A stretch of DNA of 64,000 nucleotides, from NCBI GenBank assembly GCA_907163375.1, contig CAJQUW010003148.1, forward strand, positions 558,001 through 622,000. The letters are read 5' to 3'. The position numbers were made by a program, and so were the translations under genes. This document shows positions 51,192-63,672 of the stretch, piece by piece (position 1 is the first letter of the stretch; every line of letters begins with the position of its first letter). A model generated the notes under the pieces. That model was given only the letters and a program-made list of their open reading frames with translations. It was not told where the DNA came from and searched no databases. The stretch comes from Prostheceraeus crozeri. Taxonomy: Eukaryota > Platyhelminthes > Polycladida > Euryleptidae.

Positions 51192-51683
51192 AGTAATGAT
51201 GTAATATAATTACCTTACTAAGCTAACAACGCTACATCGCATGGCATATTTTACTTTGTTTTATTAATATACAATGTAAATGTTGCTTCTGCAATGTGAG
51301 AGGAGGCCAGCTTCTGGTGCTTAACTATTTTTAAAGAGAAACTCCAAATTTATTGTGAGGAGGGCGATACATTCCGTGCAGCTACCCTGCCATGATTACG
51401 TGTGGCAGTCGATGTAATAATTACTAATAATAATAAGTAATAATAATAATTACTAATAATAGTAATGATGTAATATAATTACCTTACTAAGCTAACAACG
51501 CTACATCGCATGGCATATTTTACTTTGTTTTATTAATATACAATGTAAATGTTGCTTCTGCAATGTGAGAGGAGGCCAGCTTCTGGTGCTTAACTATTTT
51601 TAAAGAGAAACTCCAAATTTATTGTGAGGAGGGCGATACATTCCGTGCAGCTACCCTGCCATGATTACGTGTGGCAGTCGATG
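51192..51683. repeat. identical 223-bp direct duplication
   Basis: 51192-51414 and 51461-51683 are identical base for base as far as I can check (step 269 bp), separated by a 46-bp (TAA)n-type microsatellite that also precedes copy 1. Very recent duplication, or an assembly artefact at the microsatellite. Confidence 0.9.
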
Positions 51684-53420
51684 CTAAAAAATGTCTGAAT
51701 GGTTGACGATGCAACCACAAGACATACAACACTTTTTCATTCAGTGGCTATAATTCTCAAAGAAAGGGTATTAAGCTAGCGCCAGAACTTAACCTAGATA
51801 ATTTTATATTTCACAGCTTCCTATTTATGTGTAATATGTGTAATTCACATATTTTGACGATTGATGAAGGTAAATTACAATAATCTTTGAAAGGGCAGTG
51901 CCGGAGACCGGATCGATTTCCAATTTTTGTCGTTATCGTCCGACAGCTACCTGTGGTAAGAGTGGGTCGTAAAAATCCCAACCGGGTTTCAATCAGGCAT
52001 TATCTGGGTTCAGCTTATCGGTCTTTTTAAAAGCTACGTGGACGTCACATTTTATATAGCCCATGAACACCATCTTTAAAATCATGCAATGCATGCTGGC
52101 ATGTTTACAATAACTTTCATGGTAGACCCGTGAGAAATTATACGAGTAATTGAATACATAGAAAAGTGTATTTTCAACATCCATGTAATATGACAAGCTT
52201 TCTAAGGAGAAGTCAGGCAATGATTTCCATTACTACAACTTTTAATAGAGGACACCGACTGTCACCTTAGCAGTGTACTCTAACATTAATATCCTATCTA
52301 ACTATAATATCCCGTAATCATATTGAAATACAAATTTAAGGAACTAAGAATCCATTTTATGTCCTTTTTATAAATTCCTATTTACATACATGAAAAAAGT
52401 TTACAAGCAAAGCTTTTAAAGAGTGTATTAAACTGGTTTATTGTCCAACTAAGTGTCAAATGGGATCACGGATTTTGAAAGCCATCTTAGCCGGCAGAGC
52501 GCCGCAGATGAAATTCGGACCATAACTTCATGCATGTTAACGGCGCAATGTCGATAATTGATAAAATCAGCGTGACTGCAAGCAAAATATTCCTATTTCA
52601 CTGATGTGATGCTCTTGATAATAAAGTATCCTCATTTCATAATTTGAAATATTTCGATTTCTGTTGTCTGGGTTTCAATTCTATTGCATTGTAGTTTGCT
52701 CAAATGGATAACAGGTTTTGGTCAGAAGCGATTCGATCTTAAACATTGTGTGAAAGCGCCCGATTTTCTCGAATTTTGTGAAGAGCTCCTTCAGTATATA
52801 AACGCCCTGATTGATGAATGAAGCGCCCTAAATCCTAAAAGCACGTTTCTTTCTACCTAGAAGCACGCTTGTAAGGTTTTCTGATGATAAAAATCATTGA
52901 TAGTAGCAGATGAATATTAAACATAATAGATATGAAAAGTAGAATAATGGAATTATGTGTGAATAATATATTCTATAATGAATAATGAATAATAGAATTG
53001 TGTGTTATCAGGGTCGGACCGGGTCTCAAGAGTCAATTAAACACAGAATTATTATTAGCAAGTGTTTAGAAGCAGATTACAAGGCGTCGTGGCTAATGCG
53101 GAAATACTGGAAACCTGCGAAGCAGGTTCGAATCGGCAGCTGATTCGAGATTAGATTTTATTCGAATATGTGATTCAAGAGAAATTCGAATAGGTTCGTT
53201 TCGAATGGTCAAAAATTATTTCGAACGATTTCTTCTGATTTGCAGTCTCTTCCGTTTGTTACTACTTGAGCGTGACATTGTAATAATTATTTAAAGAATA
53301 CTCAAGCCTAAGCTTGAGATTGGATTATTGCTAAATGCGGTTGAAAGCATTGGTTTAACAAGAGTTTGTAACAAGAGACAAGATTTAAGCAAGAGAACAG
53401 CTATAGCACGCATTACATAT
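51684..53420. other. no gene seen
   Basis: AT-rich. A GGTTCGAATC box with an upstream TGGCTAATGCGG (about 53090-53140) looks vaguely tRNA-like but cannot be folded as a tRNA. Confidence 0.4.
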
Positions 53421-53429
53421 TGTTCAAAT

Positions 53430-54398
53430 CAGGGCTGTGGACTCGGCATATTTTTTTTAAAATAAATCCGAGTGCGGGTCATATTTACAACAACTGATTT
53501 AAAGCAGAATTGTGAATGGCTCATTGCACGCTCATCTAAAACTTGTATCTAACAGATGATATAAGACGAACTTTTCAGTTTGTCCTTCGTCAGGAACTCT
53601 TAGACATACTTCATGTGGTTTACTAAAACAATTAATTGTACTACAACCAAAACAGGAACTCTAGCTAAAAGTAGGTCCCGAAGCAATCTCAAGGCGTATC
53701 TGTTCAATATCGAAATAATGTTCTAGACATCAATATTCCATCTGATATTTTGGCAGTAGACTCTTAAAATGAGGCTCCTCAAATGTTGAAAACATTTTCG
53801 AATTCAGAAATTCTTTCACGTAGACTTTTTGCACTTAACTCCCATAACTTTTGAATCACTTGCTCGATTGACTTAATACAACCAAATCTCGATGCCATAA
53901 TATCTTAACTGGAATTGTCCATTAATAGTCATTAACTATTTTTGGTGCGCTGACTAGATTTCTTCCTATTGAGATCTAGTCTGTGATTTATTGAGACGAA
54001 ATGTTTCAATGATCCTCTTATCCTGAATCACCCCAAAGATTAAATCAATTGGACGTCTGCTAGATATGTTATGTGAGTTAAAGTAGAAAAAAACACATTG
54101 TCGACTCATAGCAATTTAACTTCATTTTTTCTCTACACCTACTGGATCACCCTAATTCACTGATCACGAGCCGTGCCATCGCATCGATGAAGTTTTTCAC
54201 TTGAGAGAAGTCATAAATCCCACTTCAATATTCTCCAGAATCTGTTAGGCAATATCTATGCCAGTTTTAAGTCCACTGCATCGTGTCTTGTAAATACTGA
54301 TACATTGTATATCATGCCATTATTGACAAAGACAAAAAGTTGAGATGGACTTTGCGGGACTCGGACTCTATGATTTTGCCAACGAGTCCGTAGCTCTG
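53430..54398. mobile_element. hAT-type DNA transposon, non-autonomous, 0.97 kb
   Basis: The left end CAGGGCTGTGGACTCGGCA is a very common hAT terminus. The right end, inverted, reads CAGAGCTACGGACTCGTTGG. Flanking 8-mers GTTCAAAT and GGTCAACT agree at 6/8, so the target duplication is decayed. No transposase seen. Confidence 0.75.
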
Positions 54399-55982
54399 GG
54401 TCAACTCATGCTCCTCAAAAGTTTTAACTCACTCGGGATCATGAATCCGGACTTTTATGATTTTCTGTTTCCAAGCAGTGGCTATTACAAGCAAAGTCCA
54501 AGCTCACACAATAGCTAGTCATGCAATGTAGTGAACAAAGTTTTTTGTAATCCTTCACTTGCATGAACTTGTACGGCTTTTGAGGGATATTGTTTTGAAT
54601 TTGACCTGAATAATTTAGATATTGTCATTATAGTCAGCTACAACATGGGAAACTAGTTACAGACACCCACTTGTTGCAAAAGTTCTATTATAGTGCTTTC
54701 TTAAAATTCAGATAGAAAATCTACTGATTTTTGATTCATGAAAATATGCTTTCTTTGGCTAAGGAATTGCGGTAAGTGCATGAAATGTTGAAGGAGATGA
54801 CAACTCAAGTCCCACGTGGGATACGAAGGACTTTTCTGCAAGTGAGGTTACACGTTCAGTACTTTTCTTTAATGTACCTATTTTGAAAAAGCAAGGCCAA
54901 TGGGAAGTCCCACGTAAAATCAACATCCATTCATAGGGTCAATATATTAGAAAGTAAGTAATGTTTATATTTCATCTTATTGAAAATCATGCAAAGTACA
55001 GCAATTCGTGGTTTGGTATGCAAAAAAGTGAAAGAAAAAATGAGAGAAATAGTAGTCATGATCAGTGTTTTTGAGCGGATCGAAATTCCGCTTTCGCTCG
55101 CTCATCGCTCATTTGCTCATATTCGACCTTTCGCTCGCTCACCGCTCAAAATCATCAAAAATGCCGCTCGCTCGCTCATTTCTCGATAATGCCCTCCTTT
55201 ATTCTACAAACCTTTTTTGTGTTCAAAGCTAATTCCATGCTTTTATTTTAATAAACTCCTTTTATGCGTTAAAGGGAAATTCATCATTTCATTTTGGGTA
55301 AAATTTGAACCACAATGAAATAATGTAGACCATCATACCAATGTATTAAGAAGGTAGCTATTGTAGAAAATTAGTTAAAACAATATATTTTGATGTACAT
55401 AACCACAGAATTCTTTTTATATGTATAGAAATGGGCAATAATCTAAACTTAATCTTACATGCTGATCACATGAATCAGTATATACAATTCTTAGCGCAAA
55501 ACTTGGAGAAAATTCGCAAGGTGCGTCAAGAAACCATGTAATGCGTTGACAATTGAAAATGAACTTAAATGAAATCGTGACAAAATAATATATAATTCCT
55601 AAAGTAGCTAAAGATAAAATACATGACTTATGAGTAATCAACTCAGTAGTAATCAATTACTGGGTGTTGGAAATCTGCTATAAAAAGAATCGCTTGATAA
55701 ACGAAATTGCTGAATTATGTGAAGCAGAAAATGCTGCACCCAAAACGACCTGACACATTGGCGCCAGCCGTGACTGAGATTTCGGCCCACTAAGTTCAGT
55801 ATCTGTCAAGATGGTCGGTCCGCAGCAGCTCGTTGCGCCCAGGTCCTACCTTCTTCCACTTTTGCACTCAACTTCTTCATGGTGGTGTTTATACTCAAGC
55901 ACCCGCTTTAACAAGAAATTTTCTCACCGATGGAGCAACGAAATAGCGGCATCCCACTCTCAGAAGGCATGAGCTCATATTT

Positions 55983-56607
55983 TCACCCTTGCTTCTGAAT
56001 CCCTTCGGCCAGTTCTTTATATTTCGCAGTTTTCTCTTCATGGGCATCCCTAACGCTCTCTTCCCAGGGAACAGTTAGTTCGCCCATAATCATTTTCATC
56101 CCTATCGCGTCGATCAACACTAGATGAGGTCGTTGGTCAGATAGGGATAATTCATCTGGCAGCTGTCTATCCACTCAAGTGGATCACTTCCGATCACTTC
56201 CTACTTCTGCGGTACAGATCGCACGATGAGTCTTTCGTCTCTTTGTTTGACCACTCGGTACAAAGTCAATTCCCGTTGTTACTTACTTGTAGGGGAGACT
56301 TTTGTAAAGTTGGCGGAACTGCCGAGCGGAATCATTATTTAGTACAGCGAGATCCTGTTCGAAACAACTTCTACTTTATCAATTTCAGCCCCTGATCAGA
56401 TTCCACAAATTCGCAGTCGCTATAGAGAAATTCAAATTTAAAGATAGTAGTGGTTCCTTTGGGTGGTTCCGCTAACTTCACAAACGTGGGGGGAGAGAGA
56501 CTGGTTCCACAATTGCTTGCAGGACCAAGCCGCACCGGTGCGTGTAGCATGCTCTCTATAGTGCCACGTGATAGACAGAGAGGGCACGACGAGGATTGGC
56601 ATGTCAC
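55983..56607 (-). pseudogene. degenerate ELTVPWEE-type retroelement-associated ORF
   Basis: Minus strand has CPLCLSRGTIESMLHA (56371-56607) followed by TFVKLAEPPKG, and further on RQLPDELSLSDQRPHLVLID and ELTVPWEESVRDAHEEK with KYKELAEGIQKQGW (55983-56174). This order matches a C-terminal module common in unclassified invertebrate and fish retroelement ORFs (CPLC-RGTLEHIL, FVKAGE, LRPD-VL, ELTVPWE-, KY-EL), which looks like a PD-(D/E)XK nuclease-type fold. Several stops and frameshifts; dead. Family recalled, not checked. Confidence 0.5.
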
Positions 56608-57465
56608 ACAGATAACACTGTGGGTAGGTCCGGATTCCTCAACGTGTCAGATTAGCAGGGGCATGGAACACATCATATGTCCATTGATGCTTCCGCTTCA
56701 CTGCCCGTAGCCCATGTTCCACCAATTGTTCCATGAGGGCTTGCAAACTTCAACTCCCCAGTCGACCCATCTGCCAATGTCCAACATTTGGACATCTTTC
56801 CAGACTCCCACACTCTTGCGACCACTTTCCATAATCACCTTGCATATTTCTTACTGCATATCGTAGTAAGTTTGTAGCCTGTACACCGCACGTAAATAGT
56901 ACAGTAGACTGCATGCGAAGATAGAGCAAATTAACTGCAAATGTTGTGTAAACTTCCACGAGGCAGGAAAAACATCGCTCCTTTAAATTAAGGACGACTT
57001 TGATTTTTTGCGAAGTAAAATTCATTGAAAGTGAAGAGCCTTTAGACTGACCATGGAGACGAAGCGCATCGAGGAATTTTACTCAGGGTTGGCTTTTTGC
57101 CGGCTGAAACTGGTTTTTGTCACTAAGTGGTAAAAATCCGGTAAAAACCGGCAAAACTAAAATTCCGAAGTCAGTCAATTTCTTCCCAAATTCTTTACAA
57201 TTTTTTCTTTAATCTTGCCCTGGGAGTGCAGGATAAATTTCAGAGAAATATTCGTATAATCACAATGGGTATGGGACATTTGCCATGGATTTAGAAGACA
57301 AGCAATTCTATATAGCCAGCGGGCAAGATATTCGCAGAAATCTGTAACCAGATTTCTACATTTTCTTATCCTTCTTGCTTCATGGAATGCATGTTTTCCG
57401 GCAAAAACATTGTTTTTTATAGAATCAAGTGGTTTCCTACCAATATGGACGTTTGATGCATACTA

Positions 57466-59120
57466 CAGATTGTTTCATAAAAAATGGATCACCCTTAAAC
57501 ATCGCCTCAACTTCAACTTTGTCTAACTCCGCCAAATTTGAACGAATTTCTCTGAAATTTGGAAGATATGTCAGTTGTGCTTACTAATATCATTGTTGAA
57601 AATTTCAAGCATGAATATTGAGTTCTTTTCCTGTTATAGATAAAAAAAGTAGTAGATAATTTGATCTTCATTTAGCAATGTTACACAAAATCACACCTCA
57701 CTCTTATAAAATTACATTTGTTTCCTTTGTTATGTAATATGTTGTTCTACAAGCCAAAAGCTATCAAGCAAAACAAAAATAAAGAAAATCGGTCAATCAG
57801 AGCCAGTATAGCACCATTATTCATCAACAATAATGTAACTGCTACATGTGATTAACTGGACTTCATGTTCCATAGCTTCCTGACTTCGTTGCGGTGGTGT
57901 TGGCAGCACTCCTGATTGCTTTCAGCTACAAATCTATCTCTTACCGGTTGAAAACAATACAAAGCACAAATGAACAATAACGAGATCGCATTCACAAAAG
58001 GCAAAGTGTCAGCCTTGCTAGAAGTAGGGTTTTCTTTGCGAGCTACAAGCAGGCGACTAAATGTCCCTTACACAAATGTGCATCGATGGCATAATGATGA
58101 TTTTCGACTCTGTCGTAAAGAGGGTTCTGGCTGTCCACGCAAAACATCCAAACGTAGAGACCGCCTAATTTTGAGATTTGTTAAAGTTGATCCAAGTCTC
58201 GTTAACTGAGATGGCTGCACTAGACTCGTCTATTTCTAAGTCCACTATTCGTAGAAGACTTATTGAGTCGAATTTCAAGAGCTGTAAGAGGCCCTCTCAG
58301 ATCGAATTATCAGATCAGCATACAAAAAGACGTCTCAGATGGGCAATGAGTCATTGTCACTGGCGAAATCAATGGGATCGGGTTGTCTGGTCTGATGAGG
58401 CATCAGTCCGTCTGAAGGACAGTGATGTTCGATTGAGATTATAGATAAAATCTGATCAGGAAATGCCGAGACATTTACATCGTCTCCGGGTACAAGGTGG
58501 TGCGACTCTACTGATTTGGGCTGGCATTTGAACCAATGGCCGCCCTGAACTTCACATACAGCAAGGAACCATGAATTCTGAACGCTATGTGAATGTTTTA
58601 CGAATGAACATTGGCCAAATGACAGATCAACTTGGTGATCCATCGACTTGGTTATTTATGGATGATAATGCTAAGTGTCACAGGAGTAGTAGAGTCAACT
58701 TATGCAAGTCTCAATTAGGGCTTGGGACATTATCTTGGCCAGCTCGTTCTCCTGATCTGAATCCCATAGAAAATGTATGGAGTATTCTAAAACGTAACGT
58801 TCGTCGTTCGCTGCTACATACAGATGGCGTATCATAACTTACGTCACTGTTAAAAAGAGAGTGGAGAAAGTTAGATCAGTCAAAAATCAACGATATCATC
58901 GAATCAATGCCTAGACGAATTGGTAATGTCATTGACAATAAGGCTAAGGCCACAAAATATTAGCTTCTTAAGAACCGTTACTGTATCATAGCTTATCAGA
59001 TTATATAAGGACATTTAAATATATTAGGGACATGAAATAACATGAAAAATGCTTTCTGTATCATACTTATGTTTTATTTAGTCAAATTTTAGGATGATCC
59101 ACTTTTTATGAAACGGACTG
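57466..59120 (+). mobile_element. Tc1-type DNA transposon
   Basis: 1655 bp with TIRs CAGATTGTTTCATAAAAAAT and, inverted on the right, CAGTCCGTTTCATAAAAAGT, followed by GGATCA-CC in both. Flanked by TA on both sides. Contains a broken Tc1 transposase. Inserted in the nested hAT element; the most recent layer of a three-level nest. Confidence 0.92.
57970..58966 (+). pseudogene. Tc1 transposase, decayed
   Basis: About 330 codons. The N-terminal HTH reads AFTKGKVSALLEVGFSLRAT and NVHRWHNDD. The second HTH includes SKSTIRRRLIESNFKSC. Catalytic DD34E: Asp in VVWSDEASVRL (about 58397), Asp in WLFMDDNAKCH (about 58660), Glu in SPDLNPIENVW (about 58770). The tail is RRIGNVIDNKAKATKY. One frameshift lies between about 58170 and 58210; in-frame stops follow near 58443, 58528 and 58836. 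No longer functional. Confidence 0.9.
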
Positions 59121-61213
59121 TATAATGAATTAAATTGATGAAGCAACAAAAAACGTGCCCGCTATAAAGGATGCACAATAGCTTTATAACAATATTTTTG
59201 ATAATGATTCATCTTCTTACACTTATGCTTGGAGCATATTCTTGATTGAAATATGATATTGATAAAGTTTGAATTGTGAAAATACTTGTCTAAATGTCTT
59301 TCGAATGATGAAAAAGTAAAAAGAACTTATTATGACTAACGTTCATCAATAAAGTCAGGAGCGACGATGATGCTACCACATAACTGAAGTAGTAATGCTG
59401 GAAAAATAGTTTTAGCTAGTTTCTGCCAGTTTTAGCCGAAAAATGGTGGCAAAAGCTGCTGGTTTTTACCAGGTTTTTACCAGGTGTTTACCGGGCTTTA
59501 CCAGGTGTTAAAAACAAGGGTAGTTTTTACCGGCCAACCCTGATTTTGCTTCGCAAAAAATCGCAATAAACTTGAAAGAGGAATATTTACTTACCTCCTG
59601 GAAAGTTGCATAATGAATAACCTTACGCATATGACAACAAAAGATCTAATTGCAAGTACAACATCCTAAATTGAACTCAATGTATTTCAACTGTATGGTA
59701 CAGTTGAAATACATGGTTCGATTTTCAATATCTTCGTTGTAATCAACTCTCAGCACTTTATATTTTATCTACAAAGAAATCATCGTAGCTGTATAATCGA
59801 GACAGTACTATTACGAAAGCTGTTTAAAATGTTAGAATATATACTTTGACACCTTGATTAATGGTTTTTTTAAACGAGTTGGAAAAATCAATGTTTAAAT
59901 TGTCTAACCATTATTGATTAATGACACTCACCGTGGCAAGAAGTAGAAAGAAGGGTGCAGCAGAGCGGAGTCGGCATGGTCGCCCATGATTTATCACTCC
60001 AACTGATTACTACTCATTATCTTAAATGTTGGACACCATTAAATGTTGTCATCCTTTTCACTTAATAATGCTTCTGGTATATTTTCCAAATGAGCTGCTA
60101 AAGATCAATAACTAACAAGATGACATTTCAAAACCTGATTATTATTCTAACTTAAGGAGGCTATCAGAAAAAGGATGTAAGCAAAATAAACTCAACAATG
60201 TTACAATTAGAAGATTTTCAATGACTTAATAATTATCCATACCGGAAAGGGACGATTCGGTCTCCCAAATTTTTGATGTGATCCTCGTAAAACTAAGCCG
60301 CCGACCTACAATTTTGTGACCTAAAGTTTAGCGTATTTTTAAATTTCTCACTGAAATCATCAAGTTCGGTAAAATTTCAACTTTAAAAAAAAATCTGCCG
60401 AAATTGGTGATTTTAAATCTTGAACTGCTTTTTGCAACATGGAGATGAATCAGTTGGAGTAAATGAACATCGCGATAAGAAAGCTTAGACCCCAAATATG
60501 TTGTACCGTGAATTTCATGTGATTTGAAACATCAAAGTTAAGGGGAGACCGATTCAGTCCTACGCGCTTCACAGTCCGGTATGGATAGGAGTAGAATGAA
60601 GGTCCTAAAATCAATGTACCGTGCAGTGGAAGCTATGTATGCCTACTTTCGGGTTGTCCGTGTGTAGGCCTAATTTGGTTGGTTTCAATTTTTCCACAGT
60701 TTGTAGTTTTTTCACGCTTGACGATACTGAAATGTCTCAGGGATCTGCATGTGGATATGTTCCAGCAGGGAAATGTTTCTATCAAATTAAAGCATCTCAT
60801 AATGGCTTCGTGCAATTCCGGAGACAATTCGTACGTACATCGATAGGGCGAAGCGATGATTGGGAGACCGATTCAAAAATATGTGAATTAATGATGTGTC
60901 GATGGTGAGATGTTCAGCACATCATCGATCACAAAGACCTTCTTTCTAAGTTAATATCCACAAGTATAATCCAGACAGGCATTCAATGCATATTTTCAAA
61001 AGTGAGAGATCCACAGAAGAGAAAAAAAGTAAGGATGTTTTGTTCATCAATCAAGTTATATACATGCATAAATATATACTAGGAATCATTTTTAAAATAA
61101 CTTTTCAAATATTTCGCTTTTTTGATTATTTGATCTTTTTTTATTTTTCGCTCACGACAAAAAATCACCGCTCGCTCGCTCAGCTCAGCTCGCTCAAAAA
61201 CACTGGTCATGAT

Positions 61214-61950
61214 ACAAGTCCGTTCATCAAGGCGGCAGTAAACGATACGAATGAATTTTGAAATATCATTCGAAATAGGTTATAGTAGTAATAAAAACAC
61301 TTAAGTTTGATTGCATATTTACTTGAGTGACAAGGTGTTGCTGCATCTATCAATATCCATGCACATTGCTGCACATACATGTACAATAGCATCTCGTAAA
61401 ATAATGATTGTTAGGTCCTTAATTGGTTAGCATTTTTCATCATTGGCTGAAGTTATGGCTGGCTATTTTTTTTTGCTCTTCGCTGCTCCAAGGCGCAAAG
61501 CCATTCTAGCAAATCAAACATCAAAAACAAGTTAAGGTAGGCATAGGCCTGCATAGTAGCTGAATATGATTAGATTCAAAACTGAATTCGCGAATCCCAC
61601 AGGATTAGATTCGACTCTGAAGTTGCCGATTTGCAGGTCCTTTTTCATAACATGAAACTAGTCTAGTCAAGTTGATTTCAATGTTAAATAGACCTATCGA
61701 TTGTTTATCTACCACCAAATACTATTGCATATTGCAGACCATTCTCAGTATATGAAGAAAATCAATCTCAAATTCATTAAGTTTACAAACTCACAATGTC
61801 ATCCAATACATATTGAGAAAAATGAACCATGAATGTGTGTGCATGTATCTGCAATACGGTAATCCTTTGTTCAGCTTCATAGACCTTATGCGAGTGGGTC
61901 TAAATGAGCGATCCTTGCTATTTCTGGTAAACCGGGCTCAAACCGGGTCT
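61214..61950. other. no gene seen
   Basis: AT-rich flank of the hAT nest; no domain or repeat beyond short words. Confidence 0.4.
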
Positions 61951-62090
61951 GTCTCTTTCTGAACAGGTATAGGCGGGCTGTGTATGTCTATTTCTGAATA
62001 GGTCTGACCGGGCTGTGTATGTCTCTTTCTGAACAGGTCTGGCCGGGCTGCGTATGTCTCATTCTGAGCAGTTCTGACCAGGCCGGGTCT
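61951..62090 (+). repeat. 35-bp minisatellite, four copies
   Basis: Units start at 61951, 61986, 62021 and 62056 and share GTCTCTTTCTGAACAGGTCT and GGCCGGGCTGTGTAT with 3-8 changes each. Followed by GGGTCTAAAAATTTCAGG. The step is exact, so frames through it stay open; these are not genes. Confidence 0.9.
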
Positions 62091-63240
62091 AAAAATTTCA
62101 GGACCGTATACATGTCTGTGTGCAACTCAAAACGAAATCCAATCATTTCATTATTGCATGAAAAAATAATTTTGGAATATATCACGGGTTTCAGAAACAA
62201 AGTTATTTTAATAAACGGATCCGGAGTTCGCCGGGGTACCTGGGTCCAGGATTCGCATTCCGTGAGCAATCCAGTTACCGAAAAATCCGAGTATTTGTAT
62301 TTCCTGACATTGCTTCCTCTGATCCATTGCTCCGGAAGTTGCAGTGAGCAAAGATGATTTCTCTACTTGTGGATTCCACTCTCATAATGATAATTTCTTT
62401 TCACTTTCATTTTCTTTGTAGAGTTGATTCTCTGATTTATGAATAGTGATGTGTGTAAAGCATCATCCGATATTCGAATGAATCTACAATTATGTTGTAC
62501 ATGATTTTTCTTAACGTTTTACGGTCGATATACATTGAATATATACAGTGTACACACGCTTACATACTCTTATGTACTTTGAATGCTTGCTATATGATAG
62601 TTATTTTGAATGGTCATGTAAATTAGGCCTATAGTTATTGATATTATTGATTTACAGATGGCACTGAGAATCATTTTTTTGTATAAAGTACTTCCATTTC
62701 ATTGGTCACCTTGAATTTAGACACTGAATGGGCCTTCATTTTAAAAATCTCGTTTTAAAAATAGAAAGCGATTTACTATGTTTGACATGCAGATGCACAA
62801 GAAGCACGCATATTTTAATTATCTTCTTCCAGATTTACTTAAGATTTCTATAACTTTGTCCAATTACATGAGTTCAAATGCATCATATATCACTATATTC
62901 CGTCAAAAAATTAATCTGCTACCATTTTAATCATATGAGCATGAATTCTATTAGAATTTGTTTACTATTCTTGATATTGAATATTTCACAACAATAATTC
63001 CATATATATGTTTCTATGAAACGAAGTCAATCCCACAACTCATGAAATCGTTTATCCAATCATATCTGCTGTTCACGGTCATGAAAACAAACATTCAAGT
63101 TTTATTATCTATTTTTACTGATAAACATAGCCGTCCACATTTCACTACCGTCATAATTCTATTCGAGGTCCAGTTTTATTTAATTATCCAAATTCGAATC
63201 CACGCTTATGACCATAGCGAATCAAGAATCTGCCATCTTG
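62091..63240. other. no gene seen
   Basis: May be the intron or downstream flank of the minus-strand exon at 63249-63672. Nothing recognised. Confidence 0.35.
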
Positions 63241-63248
63241 AGCACTTA

Positions 63249-63672
63249 CCGGCGATTGCTTCTTCGAATTTGATTGATTCAGGAGCTTCGTCAGCAAAAG
63301 TTTAACACTGTCTGGCTTTAATAAGTTCTGTTGACTTGTTGATTTGCCGTCTATTGTATTACGCTTACCAAACTCCATCCCACGTTTGAGTTGTGAAGCA
63401 TCGGTATAAGAAGAATGTTCTTGAGAAGCTCTCGGATAGTCTATTTGTGAGTTAACGTTTTGCATGCGATTTTCAATGCAGAAACTGTATGACAGATGGT
63501 TAGGCAAAAAACAAAACACAACAGGAATTGACCACCAGATCATGATGGGAAGTAGTGGATGAACGATGGAAGCTAATGTGAAGGGCGTTGAACGACAAAT
63601 CAAAGTGATACTTTTCAACTTTAGCGAACGTTTTATATAGCTTACATATTTTGAGGATGACGAATGATGCAA
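63249..63672 (-). CDS. possible first coding exon of a secreted or membrane protein
   Basis: The minus-strand frame is open from 63672 and reaches a strong 5' splice site CCG|GTAAGT (intron begins at 63248). An internal ATG at 63543 would start a clean signal peptide (MIWWSIPVVFCFLPNHLSYS), or the longer form would be a signal anchor with a basic cytosolic N-terminus. After it comes a polar Ser/Gln/Lys-rich region with a dibasic bracket LKRGMEFGKRN and a leucine-rich helix (SVKLLLTKLLNQ). The KR-GMEFG-KR form would suit an amidated peptide, but only one copy is seen. A type II glycan-modifying enzyme with a stem region is an equal alternative. No family recognised. Confidence 0.35.

Larger units (their letters stand above)
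57084..59542. mobile_element. second hAT-type element, nested, 0.8 kb without its Tc1
   Basis: Left end CAGGGTTGGCTTTTTGCCGG; right end, inverted, CAGGGTTGGCCGGTAAAAAC. Flanking 8-mers ATTTTACT (57076-57083) and ATTTTGCT (59543-59550), 7/8. The subterminal regions hold many GGTAAAAACCGG/ACCAGGTTTTT words. Non-autonomous; its middle is occupied by the Tc1 at 57466-59120. Confidence 0.82.
55063..61205. mobile_element. hAT-type DNA transposon, 6.1 kb, host of a nest
   Basis: Ends CAGTGTTTTTGAGCG (left) and the inverse on the right (CTCAAAAACACTG), both followed inward by GCTC-rich repeats (CGCTCGCTC). Perfect 8-bp target duplication GTCATGAT at 55055-55062 and 61206-61213. It contains a second hAT element (57084-59542), itself carrying a Tc1, so its own length is about 3.7 kb. 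I cannot point to a hAT transposase with BED finger or hATC domain; short frames in 60.6-60.9 kb show none. Some cargo-like degenerate coding sequence lies at 55983-56607. Confidence 0.88.

Noticed and set aside
53085-53150. tRNA-like segment (TGGCTAATGCGG A box, GGTTCGAATC B box)
   Set aside because: Acceptor and T stems do not pair. At most an old tRNA-derived SINE head, and no second copy is visible in the window.
60259-60870. Possible MITE with CGGTCTCCCAA ... TTGGGAGACCG ends
   Set aside because: Only 11 bp of inverted match, an ATT flank that could be chance, and a third internal copy of the word. Too weak to call.
63184-63248. Second amidated-peptide-like end KRGFEFG at the end of the minus-strand frame
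   Set aside because: It lies beyond a strong GTAAGT splice donor and is more likely intron sequence.
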